The notes: a model not told the origin generated them from the sequence alone. Positions 17,901 through 27,298 are shown, counted from the first letter of the stretch. The stretch: DNA of 64,000 bases from CTSoil-075 sp964292325 (GCA_964292325.1 CAXYVG010000005.1:1-64000), one strand, 5' to 3'. Numbers and translations are program-made.

Positions 17901-19571
17901 TTATACACCTGCAGCAGCCAAAATATCGGGTTTCTGTGATGCAATTTCCATATGAAGTTCATTCCCTATGGCTATTAAAGTATATTGCAATGCTTCATCG
18001 ATAGTCTCAACCGCAATGACTTCAATTTCCATAGTACTATATAAATCTTGCCAATTTTCTTTAGGGATCAGAACTCGCCGCGCACCAGCCTGCTGTGCAG
18101 CATAGATCTTAGCACTGACTCCCCCTACTGGTTTAATGATACCATGAAGGGATAGCTCACCAGTCATTGCTATTGTATTATCAACAGGAATATGATAAAT
18201 AGCTGAATAAATAGCTACCGCTATCGTAACACCAGCAGAAGGACCGTCAATAGGACCACCACCTGGAAAATTAACATGAATATCATATTTATCGAAATCA
18301 ATCGAAAACCGATTGGATAGTACTGTTACAACATTTTCCAAGGAACTTTTTGCCATGCTTTTTCTTCGCATTGTACGACCTGGGGCAGCAATTTCTTCTT
18401 CATCTACTACACCTGTAAAAATCAGTTTGCCAGTACCAACGACAGCTGTCGCTTCTATTTCTGTAACAATCCCAATATTAGCACCATGTACTGCCAACCC
18501 ATTTACAAACCCTACCTGAGGTTTATCAGGTACTTTTTTTTCTGGTCTAGGACTATATTGTCCAAAATTAATAACCCACTCTACATCAGCACATGATATG
18601 GATTGCCGTTGTTCATTCATTGCAACTCCTGCCGCAATCTGTATAATATTTACAACATCTCGACCATTTGTAGAATAATTTTTTATAACCTCAACCGCTT
18701 TATCAGTAATCGAAAAATTTACTTTCTTAGCAGCATTATATGCAATCCTACTTACTTCAGCAGACAATAATGGACGGAAAAAGATTTCCACACAACGAGA
18801 ACGAATAGCCGGTGGAATATCTTGTGGCATACGAGTCGTTGCACCAATTAAACGAAAATCGGCAGGTAATCCATTTTGAAAAATATCATGAATATGATTT
18901 GGGATATTCGTATCTTCGCTATTATAATATGAACTTTCCAGGAACACTTTACGATCTTCTAATACTTTTAATAATTTATTCATTTGCGTACTATGTAATT
19001 CACCAATTTCATCAATAAAGAGCACCCCACCATGAGCTTTTGTAACAGCACCCGCTTTTGGTTGTGGAATACCCGCCGCTCCCATAGAACCAGCACCTTG
19101 ATAAATAGGATCATGTACAGTACCAATTAACGGATCTGCGATGCCTCGTTCATCAAAACGAGAAGTCGTTGCATCCATCTCAATAAATTTTGCATTCGCC
19201 TTGAAAGGCGATAGAGGATTTCGTTTTGCTTCCTCTAGGATCAACCTTGCAGCTGCCGTTTTTCCAACTCCTGGCGGTCCATACACAATTACATGTTGTG
19301 GATTAGGACCGCATAATGCAGCACGCAATGCTTTTAAACCATCTTCCTGACCAACAATCTCAGCAAATGTAGTCGGACGAGTTTTTTCTGATAATGGTTC
19401 CGTCAAAGAAATTTCTCGCATTTTTTGCAATTTGTCTATTTCTTTTCTGGATTCACGTTCTACGGCTCCACGGTTACCCTGTTGGGAACGTAGCAAATTC
19501 CAAAAATACATTCCAATCACTATGACAAAAAAGAATTGTACTACACTAACAATATTTACTGCATAATCCAT
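17901..19571 (-). CDS. lonB: Lon-like ATP-dependent protease LonB (sporulation type)
   Basis: The 556-residue protein has an N-terminal membrane segment (VVQFFFVIVIGMYFW), an AAA+ domain with GPPGVGKTAAARLIL and GVLFIDEIGELH, and a Lon-type serine protease domain with GPIDGPSAGVTIA (Ser) and KPVGGVSAKIYAA (Lys). It lacks the large N-terminal domain of Lon. In Bacillus the homologue acts in the forespore under sigma-F. It lies between clpX and lon, the classic tig-clpP-clpX-lonB-lon-ysxC order. Its presence suggests a spore-forming lineage. Confidence 0.93.
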   Translation of the reverse strand: MDYAVNIVSVVQFFFVIVIGMYFWNLLRSQQGNRGAVERESRKEIDKLQKMREISLTEPLSEKTRPTTFAEIVGQEDGLKALRAALCGPNPQHVIVYGPPGVGKTAAARLILEEAKRNPLSPFKANAKFIEMDATTSRFDERGIADPLIGTVHDPIYQGAGSMGAAGIPQPKAGAVTKAHGGVLFIDEIGELHSTQMNKLLKVLEDRKVFLESSYYNSEDTNIPNHIHDIFQNGLPADFRLIGATTRMPQDIPPAIRSRCVEIFFRPLLSAEVSRIAYNAAKKVNFSITDKAVEVIKNYSTNGRDVVNIIQIAAGVAMNEQRQSISCADVEWVINFGQYSPRPEKKVPDKPQVGFVNGLAVHGANIGIVTEIEATAVVGTGKLIFTGVVDEEEIAAPGRTMRRKSMAKSSLENVVTVLSNRFSIDFDKYDIHVNFPGGGPIDGPSAGVTIAVAIYSAIYHIPVDNTIAMTGELSLHGIIKPVGGVSAKIYAAQQAGARRVLIPKENWQDLYSTMEIEVIAVETIDEALQYTLIAIGNELHMEIASQKPDILAAAGV

Positions 19572-19677
19572 CAGTTACAAATCCTCCTTCCAAACAATCA
19601 CTATCATGAATGTAGTATTATCATACAGCTTGATTTTATCCTGTAAAAAAAATACTTAATTCAGGAAGAAAGAAAGT

Positions 19678-19714
19678 AAAACGTAGGGGAAGACCTAAGC
19701 CTCTCCTACGTTTT
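19678..19714 (-). terminator. intrinsic terminator after clpX
   Basis: Arms AAAACGTAGG and CCTACGTTTT with further partial pairing inside form a hairpin ending in TTTTAC on the minus strand, just past the clpX stop. Confidence 0.7.
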
Positions 19715-19717
19715 AGA

Positions 19718-20980
19718 TTATGCAGATTCTTCTTTTTTCTTATTTTTGCGATCGACAGTAACTAAAACCGGCGGTTCTTTTGCCACAACTGTTTCTTTTG
19801 TCACTGTGCATTTTGATACATCCGTACGGGATGGTACCTCATACATCACATCGCACATAATACCCTCAATAATAGCCCTAAGACCTCGTGCACCAGTCTT
19901 ACGCTTTAACGCTTCTTGAGCTATAGCAACCAATGCATCTTCTTTGAACTCTAATTGTACATTATCAAGCTCCAAGAATTTTTGATATTGCTTGATCAAA
20001 GCATTCTTAGGTTCTAGTAAGATACGAACAAGGGCACTTTCATCCAAAGAATCTAGCGTAACAACGACCGGTAAACGACCGACAAATTCAGGAATAAGCC
20101 CATACTTTAAAAGATCTTCCGGCAAAATTTGTTTCAAAAGTTCACCGATTTTCTTTTTTTCTTTACTAACTACATCGGCACCAAATCCCATATTTTTCTT
20201 ACCTGTGCGAGCACTGATCAGTTTATCAATACCATCAAAAGCGCCACCACATATAAATAAAATATTAGTTGTATCAATTTGGATAAATTCTTGATGAGGA
20301 TGCTTGCGTCCGCCCTGAGGCGGAACACTAGCAACGGTTCCTTCTAGAATCTTAAGAAGTGCCTGCTGCACACCTTCACCTGATACATCACGAGTAATCG
20401 ATGGATTTTCCGATTTGCGAGCGATCTTATCAATCTCATCAATATACACAATGCCTTTTTCAGCTTTTTCTACATCATAGTCAGCAGCTTGGATCAGCTT
20501 CAGTAGAATATTTTCTACATCTTCACCAACATAACCAGCTTCTGTAAGAGAAGTAGCATCCGCAATGGCAAAAGGTACATTTAGCAATTTCGCCAATGTT
20601 TGGGCTAATAGAGTCTTACCACTACCAGTAGGACCAAGCATGACAATATTGGACTTTTGCAGTTCAACATCATCATTCTTACTCGTAAAGTTAACGCGTT
20701 TATAGTGGTTATATACCGCTACAGCCATTGTTTTCTTCGCCATATCTTGACCAATCACATATTGATCAAGGATGTCTTTTATTTCTTTTGGCTTCGGAAC
20801 ATCATTCAGCTCAACATTGATATCTTCACTTAGTTCCTCTTCGATAATTTCATTACAAAGTTCAATACATTCATCACAAATATATACACCTGGACCAGCT
20901 ACTAATTTTTTGACTTGTTCTTGTAATTTACCACAAAAAGAGCATTTGAGCTGACCTTTGTCATCCCCAAATTTTAACAT
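19718..20980 (-). CDS. clpX: ATP-dependent Clp protease ATP-binding subunit ClpX
   Basis: ClpX is the hexameric unfoldase that feeds proteins to ClpP. The 420-residue protein has the N-terminal zinc-binding domain (CSFCGKLQ ... CDECIELC), Walker A GPTGSGKTLLAQTLAK near residue 115, Walker B IVYIDEIDKIA and the pore-region GGRKHPHQEF. The gene lies 12 nt after clpP and completes the tig-clpP-clpX operon. Confidence 0.97.
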   Translation of the reverse strand: MLKFGDDKGQLKCSFCGKLQEQVKKLVAGPGVYICDECIELCNEIIEEELSEDINVELNDVPKPKEIKDILDQYVIGQDMAKKTMAVAVYNHYKRVNFTSKNDDVELQKSNIVMLGPTGSGKTLLAQTLAKLLNVPFAIADATSLTEAGYVGEDVENILLKLIQAADYDVEKAEKGIVYIDEIDKIARKSENPSITRDVSGEGVQQALLKILEGTVASVPPQGGRKHPHQEFIQIDTTNILFICGGAFDGIDKLISARTGKKNMGFGADVVSKEKKKIGELLKQILPEDLLKYGLIPEFVGRLPVVVTLDSLDESALVRILLEPKNALIKQYQKFLELDNVQLEFKEDALVAIAQEALKRKTGARGLRAIIEGIMCDVMYEVPSRTDVSKCTVTKETVVAKEPPVLVTVDRKNKKKEESA

Positions 20981-20992
20981 ACTATCACCTCT

Positions 20993-21595
20993 CTATTTGG
21001 GACTTTCTAGACGTTCGCCACGAACAACAACAGCATCAATAATACCATATTCTTTAGCCTGCTCAGCAGACATAAAGTAATCACGTTCCGTATCATTTTT
21101 AATTTTTTCTAATGGCTGACCAGTATGATGGACCATGATTCCATTAAGAATTTCTCTGGTTCGTAGTATTTCTCTTGTTTGAATTTCAATATCAGTAGCT
21201 TGCCCTTGTGATCCACCTAACGGCTGGTGAATCATAATACGAGCATAAGGAAGTGCATAACGTTTACCTTTAGCACCTGCCGTCAGCAATAATGCACCTG
21301 CACTTGCAGCTTGACCCATGCAAGTAGTAGAAACATCAGGCTTTACATGCTGCATTGTATCATACATAGCCAATGCAGCTGTTACTACGCCACCTGGACT
21401 ATTAATATATACATGAATATCCTTATCCGGATCTTCTGACTCCAAAAACAACAGTTGGGCAATAAATAAATTTGCTACATTGTCATCAATAGGGCCACCA
21501 ATAAATATGATACGATCTTTTAGGAGTCGAGAGTAAATATCGTAGGATCGTTCCCCACGACTAGATTGCTCTACTACTATTGGTACAAAGTTCAT
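20993..21595 (-). CDS. clpP: ATP-dependent Clp protease proteolytic subunit ClpP
   Basis: This 200-residue serine protease forms a tetradecameric chamber with ClpX. The catalytic residues are visible: Ser in MGQAASAGALLL near residue 98, His in MIHQPLGGSQGQ near 123 and Asp in TERDYFMS near 172. It is 23 nt downstream of tig. Confidence 0.97.
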   Translation of the reverse strand: MNFVPIVVEQSSRGERSYDIYSRLLKDRIIFIGGPIDDNVANLFIAQLLFLESEDPDKDIHVYINSPGGVVTAALAMYDTMQHVKPDVSTTCMGQAASAGALLLTAGAKGKRYALPYARIMIHQPLGGSQGQATDIEIQTREILRTREILNGIMVHHTGQPLEKIKNDTERDYFMSAEQAKEYGIIDAVVVRGERLESPK

Positions 21596-21618
21596 ATTAA
21601 TACACCTCTATTGGTTTA

Positions 21619-22908
21619 TTACTCTTTCTCTACGCTATCAATAATAAGCTGAGCAGCTTTTTTACGCAGGATAGAATCAACCACAAAAGACATTCTACCT
21701 TGCTGTGCAATAATTGCTTTGACATCTGCTAGTTCAGCGCCATAGCCTTTTGCAATCACACCAATTTCTGCATCAATTTCCTCAACGCTTACTTCTAATG
21801 CTTCTGCTTTTACAATTGCTTCTAGCAACATATCAGTCTTTACGCCTACTACTGCGGATTCACGATAATTTTCTCGAAGAGCATTCATATCTGAATTCAT
21901 ATATTTCATGTAATCGTCAAGCTTCATGCCACGACTTTCCAAATTGGCACTTAAGTCTTCAATCATTTTAGAAATACGGTCTTCTATCATAATTTCAGGG
22001 ATCTCAACTGTTGCATTTTCAACAGCCTGTTTAATTGCTTCATTACGGAATTCATTTTTTGCTTTGTCAGCAGCAGCCACTTCCAACTTATTCTTAATGT
22101 CAGCTTTTAATTCCTCTACAGTATTAAATTCACTTACATCTTTAACAAATTCATCATCTACTTCTGGTAATTCTTGACGTTTTACATCATTGACAGTTAC
22201 CTTAAAAACAGCATCTTTACCTGCTAAGTCAGCAGCGTGGTACTCAGTAGGGAAAGTTACCTTTACATCTACGGTTTCACCAGCTTTTACACCAAGAAGT
22301 TGCTCTTCAAAACCAGGAATAAAAGTATTGGAACCGATTTGTAACGGATGACCTTTACCTTCACCACCAGGGAATGCTACATCATCAACAAAACCTTCAA
22401 AATCGATAATAGCAAAATCACCATTTTCAATTGCTACACCTTCAGCAACTACCATTTTAGCGTGACTATTGCGCATTGTTTCAACTTGAGCATCAATTTG
22501 CTCTGTTGTAACTTCTGCAACTGTTTCCGCTATTTTGAGACCTTTATATTGACCCAAAGTAAGTTCTGGTTTAGCAACTACAGTAACTTTAAAGGCTAAA
22601 TCTTTATCTTCAGCCAACGTAATCACATCAATTTCAGGACGACTTACGGGCTCAATATTATTTTCTTCAAGTGCTGTTGCATAAGCAGGACTCGCTAATA
22701 TTTCAAATGCTTCATCCAATAACGCTTCTTTACCAATATGACGTTCCAAAATATTACGAGGAGTTTTCCCCTTACGGAAACCAGGAATATTTACTTTATT
22801 TGATAGTTTACGGTATGCCTTCTCCACTGCTTTTGCTACTTCAACTTGTGGTACTTCAATAGTAAATACCACTTTATTATTGTCTATTTTTTCCATTGTT
22901 GCTTTCAT
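21619..22908 (-). CDS. tig: trigger factor (ribosome-associated chaperone and peptidyl-prolyl isomerase)
   Basis: The 429-residue protein has the ribosome-docking signature GFRKGKTPRNILE near residue 43, an FKBP-like isomerase domain at about 150-235 (ENGDFAIIDFEGFVDD) and a long helical C-terminal domain. It binds nascent chains at the ribosome exit. It is the first gene of the tig-clpP-clpX group. A GGAGG lies 11 nt before the ATG. Confidence 0.96.
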   Translation of the reverse strand: MKATMEKIDNNKVVFTIEVPQVEVAKAVEKAYRKLSNKVNIPGFRKGKTPRNILERHIGKEALLDEAFEILASPAYATALEENNIEPVSRPEIDVITLAEDKDLAFKVTVVAKPELTLGQYKGLKIAETVAEVTTEQIDAQVETMRNSHAKMVVAEGVAIENGDFAIIDFEGFVDDVAFPGGEGKGHPLQIGSNTFIPGFEEQLLGVKAGETVDVKVTFPTEYHAADLAGKDAVFKVTVNDVKRQELPEVDDEFVKDVSEFNTVEELKADIKNKLEVAAADKAKNEFRNEAIKQAVENATVEIPEIMIEDRISKMIEDLSANLESRGMKLDDYMKYMNSDMNALRENYRESAVVGVKTDMLLEAIVKAEALEVSVEEIDAEIGVIAKGYGAELADVKAIIAQQGRMSFVVDSILRKKAAQLIIDSVEKE

Positions 22909-23202
22909 TTATACTATATCCTCCCTATGTAATTAGTCGGCGAGATCATCTTAATCGCCAAAAAATAGTATTACTATCTCAACATAAATTTATGTTGTTT
23001 GTAATTTTTCCCTCAAATTAGGCAGTAATTTCCCTACCTTTATAATACCATAGCCTTTATGATACCATAAGTATCTAACAAAAACAAGATATACGCAAAA
23101 AAACCCAGCTGCCAACCTACCATCTTTTATTATCATTCACGCACACTAAGCTAACACTACTGCATATTATGTAATAAATCAGCATAAAGGGAGGCTAGAC
23201 CA

Positions 23203-24471
23203 TTGTATTATTGCCTTCAAGATTCCTGCAAACTAGTCAAAGGTAATACTCGCGCTGCAATCTATGATTTTAAAACCGGTAAAGTTCATTCTATTAATAT
23301 GGATGCAGCCAACCTACTAACTGCCTGTCGCGATCATCCCATCCAAGATTTATGGGACATAAACTCTCCCGATACGGCACACTACATGGACTTTTTAAAT
23401 AAATTAAGTGGTAAAAATTTGGGAGGTTACCAAACTACCAAACCAAATGTAACCTTAGAAGAACTCCCACCCAAATCATCAAACAGGTTAGACTTTATTT
23501 GGCTAGAACTCACCTCTGCCTGCAACAGCAAATGTCTTCATTGTTATGCCGAGTGTGGACCATCATCTAGCACTCCTGATCAAGTACCTCATGAGCGCTG
23601 GTTATCACTGATTGACGAAGGCAAACAAGCAGGCGCTACAGCGATTCAGCTTATAGGCGGCGAGCCACTATTATACCCAGCATGGCGTGAGCTTGTCATA
23701 AGGGCCCATCAGCTCGGTTATGCATACATCGAAATATTCACGAATGCTACTTTAATTGATGATGATTGTATCGACTTTTTCAAAAAATATCATGTAAATA
23801 TTGCCACAACTATTTATGCTGATAATGCTGAAGTTCATGATAAAATCACCTTACAACCAAATAGTTTTACCAAAACAATGACAGCCATCCAGAAAATGCG
23901 TTCTGCTGACATCCCCCTCCGCATTGCATCTATTATTATGAAAGCCAACGAATGCGAAGTCTCAAATATTATGAAGTTATATAAAAAATTCGGTATGGAA
24001 GGCGTCTATCCTGACATTGTTCGTCCTACTGGTAGAGGTAATGACGAAGATTTACTACCAGTGCACTATTCTAAACCTCTTATTCAGCCACCCTTTTATA
24101 CCGATGAATATTCATTTGTCGATGCACATAATTACCATAGTTGCTTAGCTGGTAAAATTGCAATTACAACAACAGGAGATGCTATTCCTTGTATCTTTGC
24201 CAGAAATCAAATATGTGGAAATATTTTGAAAAACTCATTAGCTGAAATACTTAGCAAGCAACCGCTTACAACATGCTGGCAAACTACCAAAGATCATATT
24301 ACTAAATGTAAAGACTGTGAATACCGTTATGCTTGCTCTGATTGCCGCCCATTAGCCCAAAGTATTGATTCCCAAAAATCTTGGTTGGCTGATCCTCAAA
24401 ACTGTGCTTATAACCCCTATACTGGCAAATGGCAAAATTCGTTAAATCCTAATGAATCAAAAGGAGGATAA
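23203..24471 (+). CDS. radical SAM/SPASM peptide-modifying enzyme
   Basis: The 422-residue protein has the radical SAM cluster motif C-x3-C-x2-C at residues 107-114 (ACNSKCLHC) and the SAM-binding IGGEPLLYP. A C-terminal SPASM region rich in cysteines includes CKDCEYRYACSDC and should hold auxiliary Fe-S clusters. Residues 1-85 precede the barrel and look like a small PqqD/RRE-type peptide-recognition domain (inference). SPASM enzymes usually modify ribosomal peptides by making thioether or carbon-carbon links. The TTG start has AAAGGGAGG 8 nt upstream. The next gene begins 4 nt after the stop and encodes a Cys-Trp-Pro repeat peptide, almost certainly the substrate. Orientation is opposite to the large flanking minus-strand operons. 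Confidence 0.9.
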   Translation: MYYCLQDSCKLVKGNTRAAIYDFKTGKVHSINMDAANLLTACRDHPIQDLWDINSPDTAHYMDFLNKLSGKNLGGYQTTKPNVTLEELPPKSSNRLDFIWLELTSACNSKCLHCYAECGPSSSTPDQVPHERWLSLIDEGKQAGATAIQLIGGEPLLYPAWRELVIRAHQLGYAYIEIFTNATLIDDDCIDFFKKYHVNIATTIYADNAEVHDKITLQPNSFTKTMTAIQKMRSADIPLRIASIIMKANECEVSNIMKLYKKFGMEGVYPDIVRPTGRGNDEDLLPVHYSKPLIQPPFYTDEYSFVDAHNYHSCLAGKIAITTTGDAIPCIFARNQICGNILKNSLAEILSKQPLTTCWQTTKDHITKCKDCEYRYACSDCRPLAQSIDSQKSWLADPQNCAYNPYTGKWQNSLNPNESKGG

Positions 24472-24475
24472 CTAC

Positions 24476-24754
24476 GTGTATTACGATGATAACGACCAAA
24501 GAGCAAAGTGGGATCGTCCCGAAATCGAGGACTGGGATGATGACGAAGATCTTTCGCGCATCACTTATGGTTGCACACCAAACCCTCATCAATGTTGGCC
24601 TCGTCCTTGTTGGCCTCAGCAACAATGTTGGCCTCGTCAACAATGCTGGCCCCGTCCTTGTTGGCCTCGTCAAGTATGTTGGCCTCGCCAACATTGCTGG
24701 CCTCACCAACCACAGCCATGCTGGCCCCATCAACAATGTTGGCCTCGCCGTTAA
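24476..24754 (+). CDS. CWP-repeat peptide, putative RiPP precursor for the adjacent radical SAM enzyme
   Basis: The 92-residue peptide has two parts. Residues 1-30 are strongly acidic (Asp/Glu with a few aromatics) and resemble a leader. Residues 33-92 contain ten cysteines, nine in the repeated triplet Cys-Trp-Pro (Cys 40, 45, 51, 57, 62, 68, 74, 82, 88), mostly followed by R/Q/H-x; units are 5-6 residues apart with one of 8. The start is a GTG at 24476 with AAAGGAGG 8 nt upstream, overlapping the radical SAM stop region; a longer frame begins before this site and is less likely. There is no signal peptide, double-glycine site, protease or exporter gene beside it. An alternative is a spore-coat or metal-binding protein. 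I do not recognise a named family. Confidence 0.8.
   Translation: MYYDDNDQRAKWDRPEIEDWDDDEDLSRITYGCTPNPHQCWPRPCWPQQQCWPRQQCWPRPCWPRQVCWPRQHCWPHQPQPCWPHQQCWPRR
24593..24751 (+). repeat. in-frame tandem repeat encoding Cys-Trp-Pro units
   Basis: Nine units, mostly 15-18 nt and built on TGTTGGCCTCG, repeat in phase with the reading frame. The repeat also opens spurious long frames on both strands. Unit-number variation by slippage is plausible. Confidence 0.85.
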
Positions 24755-24781
24755 TAACAAAACATTCTTTCCTTTTTAAAA

Positions 24782-24824
24782 AGAGCAAATTAGACACTGG
24801 TCCTTCTAGTGTCTAATTTGCTCT
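24782..24824. terminator. terminator hairpin after the CWP-peptide gene
   Basis: Perfect 17-bp arms (beginning AGAGCAAATTAGACACT) with a 9-nt loop lie 27 nt past the stop. The T run after it is weak but the stem is very stable. It separates the radical SAM/peptide pair from kimA. Confidence 0.7.
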
Positions 24825-24991
24825 GTTATGTTATAAAATTTACTTTTTTCTTACTTAGTGTAAAGATTGCATAAATATTCTTCTATCATACTTCCATTTT
24901 ATTATAAGTGTTGTATACTTAGTCTCATCTCAAATTTTAGTTGATATTTGGCAACTATAACACACATAATAACTTCGGAGGTTGATTATTC

Positions 24992-26836
24992 ATGATGAAA
25001 TTATTACGGCGAGTATTGATTGGCAGACCTTTGCACAACCAAGAAATCAGCCATGAAACTCTGCCAAAATGGAAAGCACTTGCCATATTTTCTTCAGATG
25101 CCTTATCATCAGTCGCTTATGGTCCTGAGGAAATCCTACTAATGTTAACACTACCAGGAATCATAGCCTATGGCTATTTAGCTCCAGTTGCATTTGCTAT
25201 CTTGACTTTGCTCGCTATTGTCACGATTTCCTATGTACAAGTAGCGAAAGCCAACCCTGGTGGTGGTGGTTCCTATTCTGTGGCAATAAAGAATCTTGGT
25301 GAAATACCAGCTTTAGTAGCTGCTGCCGCTTTATTCGCTGATTATACTCTGACAGTAGCTGTGAGTGTGTGCGCTGGTACCGCTGCTATTTCATCAGCTT
25401 TCCCTCAAGTAGCTGCATATGAAGTGTCAATTGATCTAGCCGTCTTATTTGGCATTTTAATGTTAATCAATCTACGAGGAGTACGAGAAGCTTCTACAAC
25501 TTTTGTTTACCCGACTTATGCCTTTATTTTCGGTATCATCGCACTCATTGCCACAGGAATCTACCAAGCCCTTACACATCAAATACCCGTTATTCCTGCT
25601 GAATCACTCGCCAAGCAATTCGATTGGGCAATGTTAGTATTAATTTTGCGCGCCTTTGCCAACGGCTGTAGTTCGATGACTGGAATTGAGGCCATTTCAA
25701 ATGGTGTGCCAATGTTTCGTTCACCAGAAGTACGCAATGCAGCAGTCACTACTTACTGGATGTCAGGTATTTTGGGCGTTATGTTTCTAGGTATTTCCTT
25801 TCTAATTATGCATTTTCATCTTTTACCAATAGAAGGTATCACTGCCTTATCACAAATTGCTGAGCTGACTTTCGGACGTGGTTGGTGCTATTATTACATC
25901 CAAATTACTACAATGGTAGTACTATATTTAGCTGCTAATACTTCATTTAATGGTTTACCCTCTTTATTATCTTTAATAGCCAAAGATGGCTATATGCCTC
26001 GTTATCTAGGCGTGAGAGGAGAACGACTCAGTTTTTCTAACGGCATTATACTACTTAGCGTAGTAGCCGGTCTATTAATTTTTATCTATCAAGGAAATAC
26101 TGAACATTTGATTTCACTGTATGCTATTGGCGTTTTCCTCTCATTTACCATTGCACAAACAGGCATGGTTGTTCATTGGCGAAAAGAAAGAACTCCAGGT
26201 TGGATGATTCGCGCTACTATCAATACACTTGGCGCAATCGTCACTGGAATTGTCGTACTGATTATCGGTATTACTAAGTTTTCTCATGGCGCCTGGGCTG
26301 TCATTGTCTTTATTCCATTTATGATCTTTATTTTCAAAAAAATCCGTTCGCATTATAACGATATGTCAGAGCAGCTACACTTACCAATAGAAGAGTTCGA
26401 TCCGGCAATTCCTACCAACCTTATAGCGGGTAGAAATCTAGTCATTGTGCCCGTCGCCACCCCTACTAATATTGTAGCGCAAACCCTTAAATACGCAAAA
26501 AGTATCAGCAAAGACGTTACAGCTCTTCATATTGCTACCGATGAAGAAACAGGCCTAAAAGTCGCAGAAAAATGGTGTGCCTGGAATCCCGGCATTGAGT
26601 TAGTAACGATTTACTCACCTTACCGCTTAGTCATTCAACCTCTACTGAACTATATCAGCCAACTGGAACGTCAAAAAAATCCCGAAGATTTTATTACGAT
26701 CTTAATCCCTGAATTCCAGACCAAAAAATGGTGGCATCGTTTACTGCATAATCAGACAGGCTGGGTTCTACGTACCTTACTCATTCTTCGAGAAAATGTC
26801 ATTGTCACTACCGTTCCTTTCCATCTTAAAAAATGA
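24992..26836 (+). CDS. kimA: KimA-family high-affinity potassium transporter (APC superfamily)
   Basis: The 614-residue protein has about twelve membrane segments (residues 30-450) and a cytoplasmic C-terminal domain of about 160 residues. The N-terminal motif FSSDALSSVAYGPEEILL, internal GCSSMTGIEAISNGVPMF, the C-terminal WWHRLLHNQ and the ending VPFHLKK closely follow Bacillus KimA (YdaO). It should import K+ with protons. In Bacillus the gene is controlled by a c-di-AMP riboswitch; I looked in the 165 nt before the start and did not see that motif. GGAGG lies 10 nt before the ATG. Confidence 0.85.
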   Translation: MMKLLRRVLIGRPLHNQEISHETLPKWKALAIFSSDALSSVAYGPEEILLMLTLPGIIAYGYLAPVAFAILTLLAIVTISYVQVAKANPGGGGSYSVAIKNLGEIPALVAAAALFADYTLTVAVSVCAGTAAISSAFPQVAAYEVSIDLAVLFGILMLINLRGVREASTTFVYPTYAFIFGIIALIATGIYQALTHQIPVIPAESLAKQFDWAMLVLILRAFANGCSSMTGIEAISNGVPMFRSPEVRNAAVTTYWMSGILGVMFLGISFLIMHFHLLPIEGITALSQIAELTFGRGWCYYYIQITTMVVLYLAANTSFNGLPSLLSLIAKDGYMPRYLGVRGERLSFSNGIILLSVVAGLLIFIYQGNTEHLISLYAIGVFLSFTIAQTGMVVHWRKERTPGWMIRATINTLGAIVTGIVVLIIGITKFSHGAWAVIVFIPFMIFIFKKIRSHYNDMSEQLHLPIEEFDPAIPTNLIAGRNLVIVPVATPTNIVAQTLKYAKSISKDVTALHIATDEETGLKVAEKWCAWNPGIELVTIYSPYRLVIQPLLNYISQLERQKNPEDFITILIPEFQTKKWWHRLLHNQTGWVLRTLLILRENVIVTTVPFHLKK

Positions 26837-26844
26837 ATTATACC

Positions 26845-26896
26845 AAGAAAACCTGCAGCAAGAATTCGATCAGAATACTTGCTGCAGGTTTTCTTT
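26845..26896 (+). terminator. intrinsic terminator after kimA
   Basis: Arms AAGAAAACCTGCAGCAAG and its complement pair perfectly over 18 bp with a 14-nt loop and end in TTTTCTTTT. Confidence 0.85.
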
Positions 26897-26977
26897 TACT
26901 ACCCGCTATTTGCCAAGGCATTAAAGTAAGTCTGGTTGTAGAGAAGCAAATGACATGTAGCTTGTTAGATTGAAATA

Positions 26978-27013
26978 CAAAAAGAGACTTTTAAGATTTC
27001 GCTTAAAAGTCTC
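26978..27013 (-). terminator. terminator of the tRNA cluster
   Basis: Arms GAGACTTTTAAG/CTTAAAAGTCTC with a 6-nt loop are followed on the minus strand by TTTTTG, 11 nt after the tRNA-Leu CCA end. Confidence 0.8.
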
Positions 27014-27023
27014 GTAATTATTG

Positions 27024-27107
27024 TGGTGCGGGAAAGAGGACTTGAACCTCCACACCTTGCGGCGCCAGATCCTAAGTCTGGTGCGTCTGCCATTCCGCCA
27101 TTCCCGC
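27024..27107 (-). tRNA. tRNA-Leu (anticodon UAG)
   Basis: An 84-nt cloverleaf of the long-variable-arm class. The anticodon loop CTTAGGA is flanked by the CCAGA/TCTGG stem, the T loop reads GGTTCAAGTCC, and the 3' CCA is encoded. Acceptor stem GCGGGAA pairs with TTCCCGC. It is the last of four tRNAs in one transcript. Confidence 0.95.
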
Positions 27108-27112
27108 ATAAA

Positions 27113-27188
27113 TGGTGGCTCACCCGCGGCTCGAACGCGGGACACCCTGATTAAAAGTCAGGTGCTCTACCAACTGAGCTAGTGAACC
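27113..27188 (-). tRNA. tRNA-Lys (anticodon UUU)
   Basis: A 76-nt cloverleaf with anticodon loop CTTTTAA in the CTGA/TCAG stem, acceptor GGTTCAC/GTGAGCC and encoded CCA. It is separated from tRNA-Leu by 5 nt. Confidence 0.95.
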
Positions 27189-27192
27189 GTAG

Positions 27193-27268
27193 TGGCAGGG
27201 GTAGCTGGACTCGAACCAACGCATACGGGAGTCAAAGTCCCGTGCCTTACCAACTTGGCTATACCCCT
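27193..27268 (-). tRNA. tRNA-Gln (anticodon UUG)
   Basis: A 76-nt cloverleaf with anticodon loop CTTTGAC in the GGGA/TCCC stem. Acceptor AGGGGTA pairs with TACCCCT, the discriminator base is G, and CCA is encoded. The A1-U72 pair is read from the complementarity; the 5' end could differ by one base. Confidence 0.93.
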
Positions 27269-27298
27269 ATACGTTGTTGTTGTAAGTTACTTATTTAA

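Noticed and set aside
24449..24816. Several overlapping long frames on both strands across the CWP-repeat gene
   Set aside because: They arise because the tandem repeat lacks stops in all phases. Only the plus-strand frame from the GTG at 24476 has a ribosome site, a sensible composition break and a position behind the radical SAM gene.
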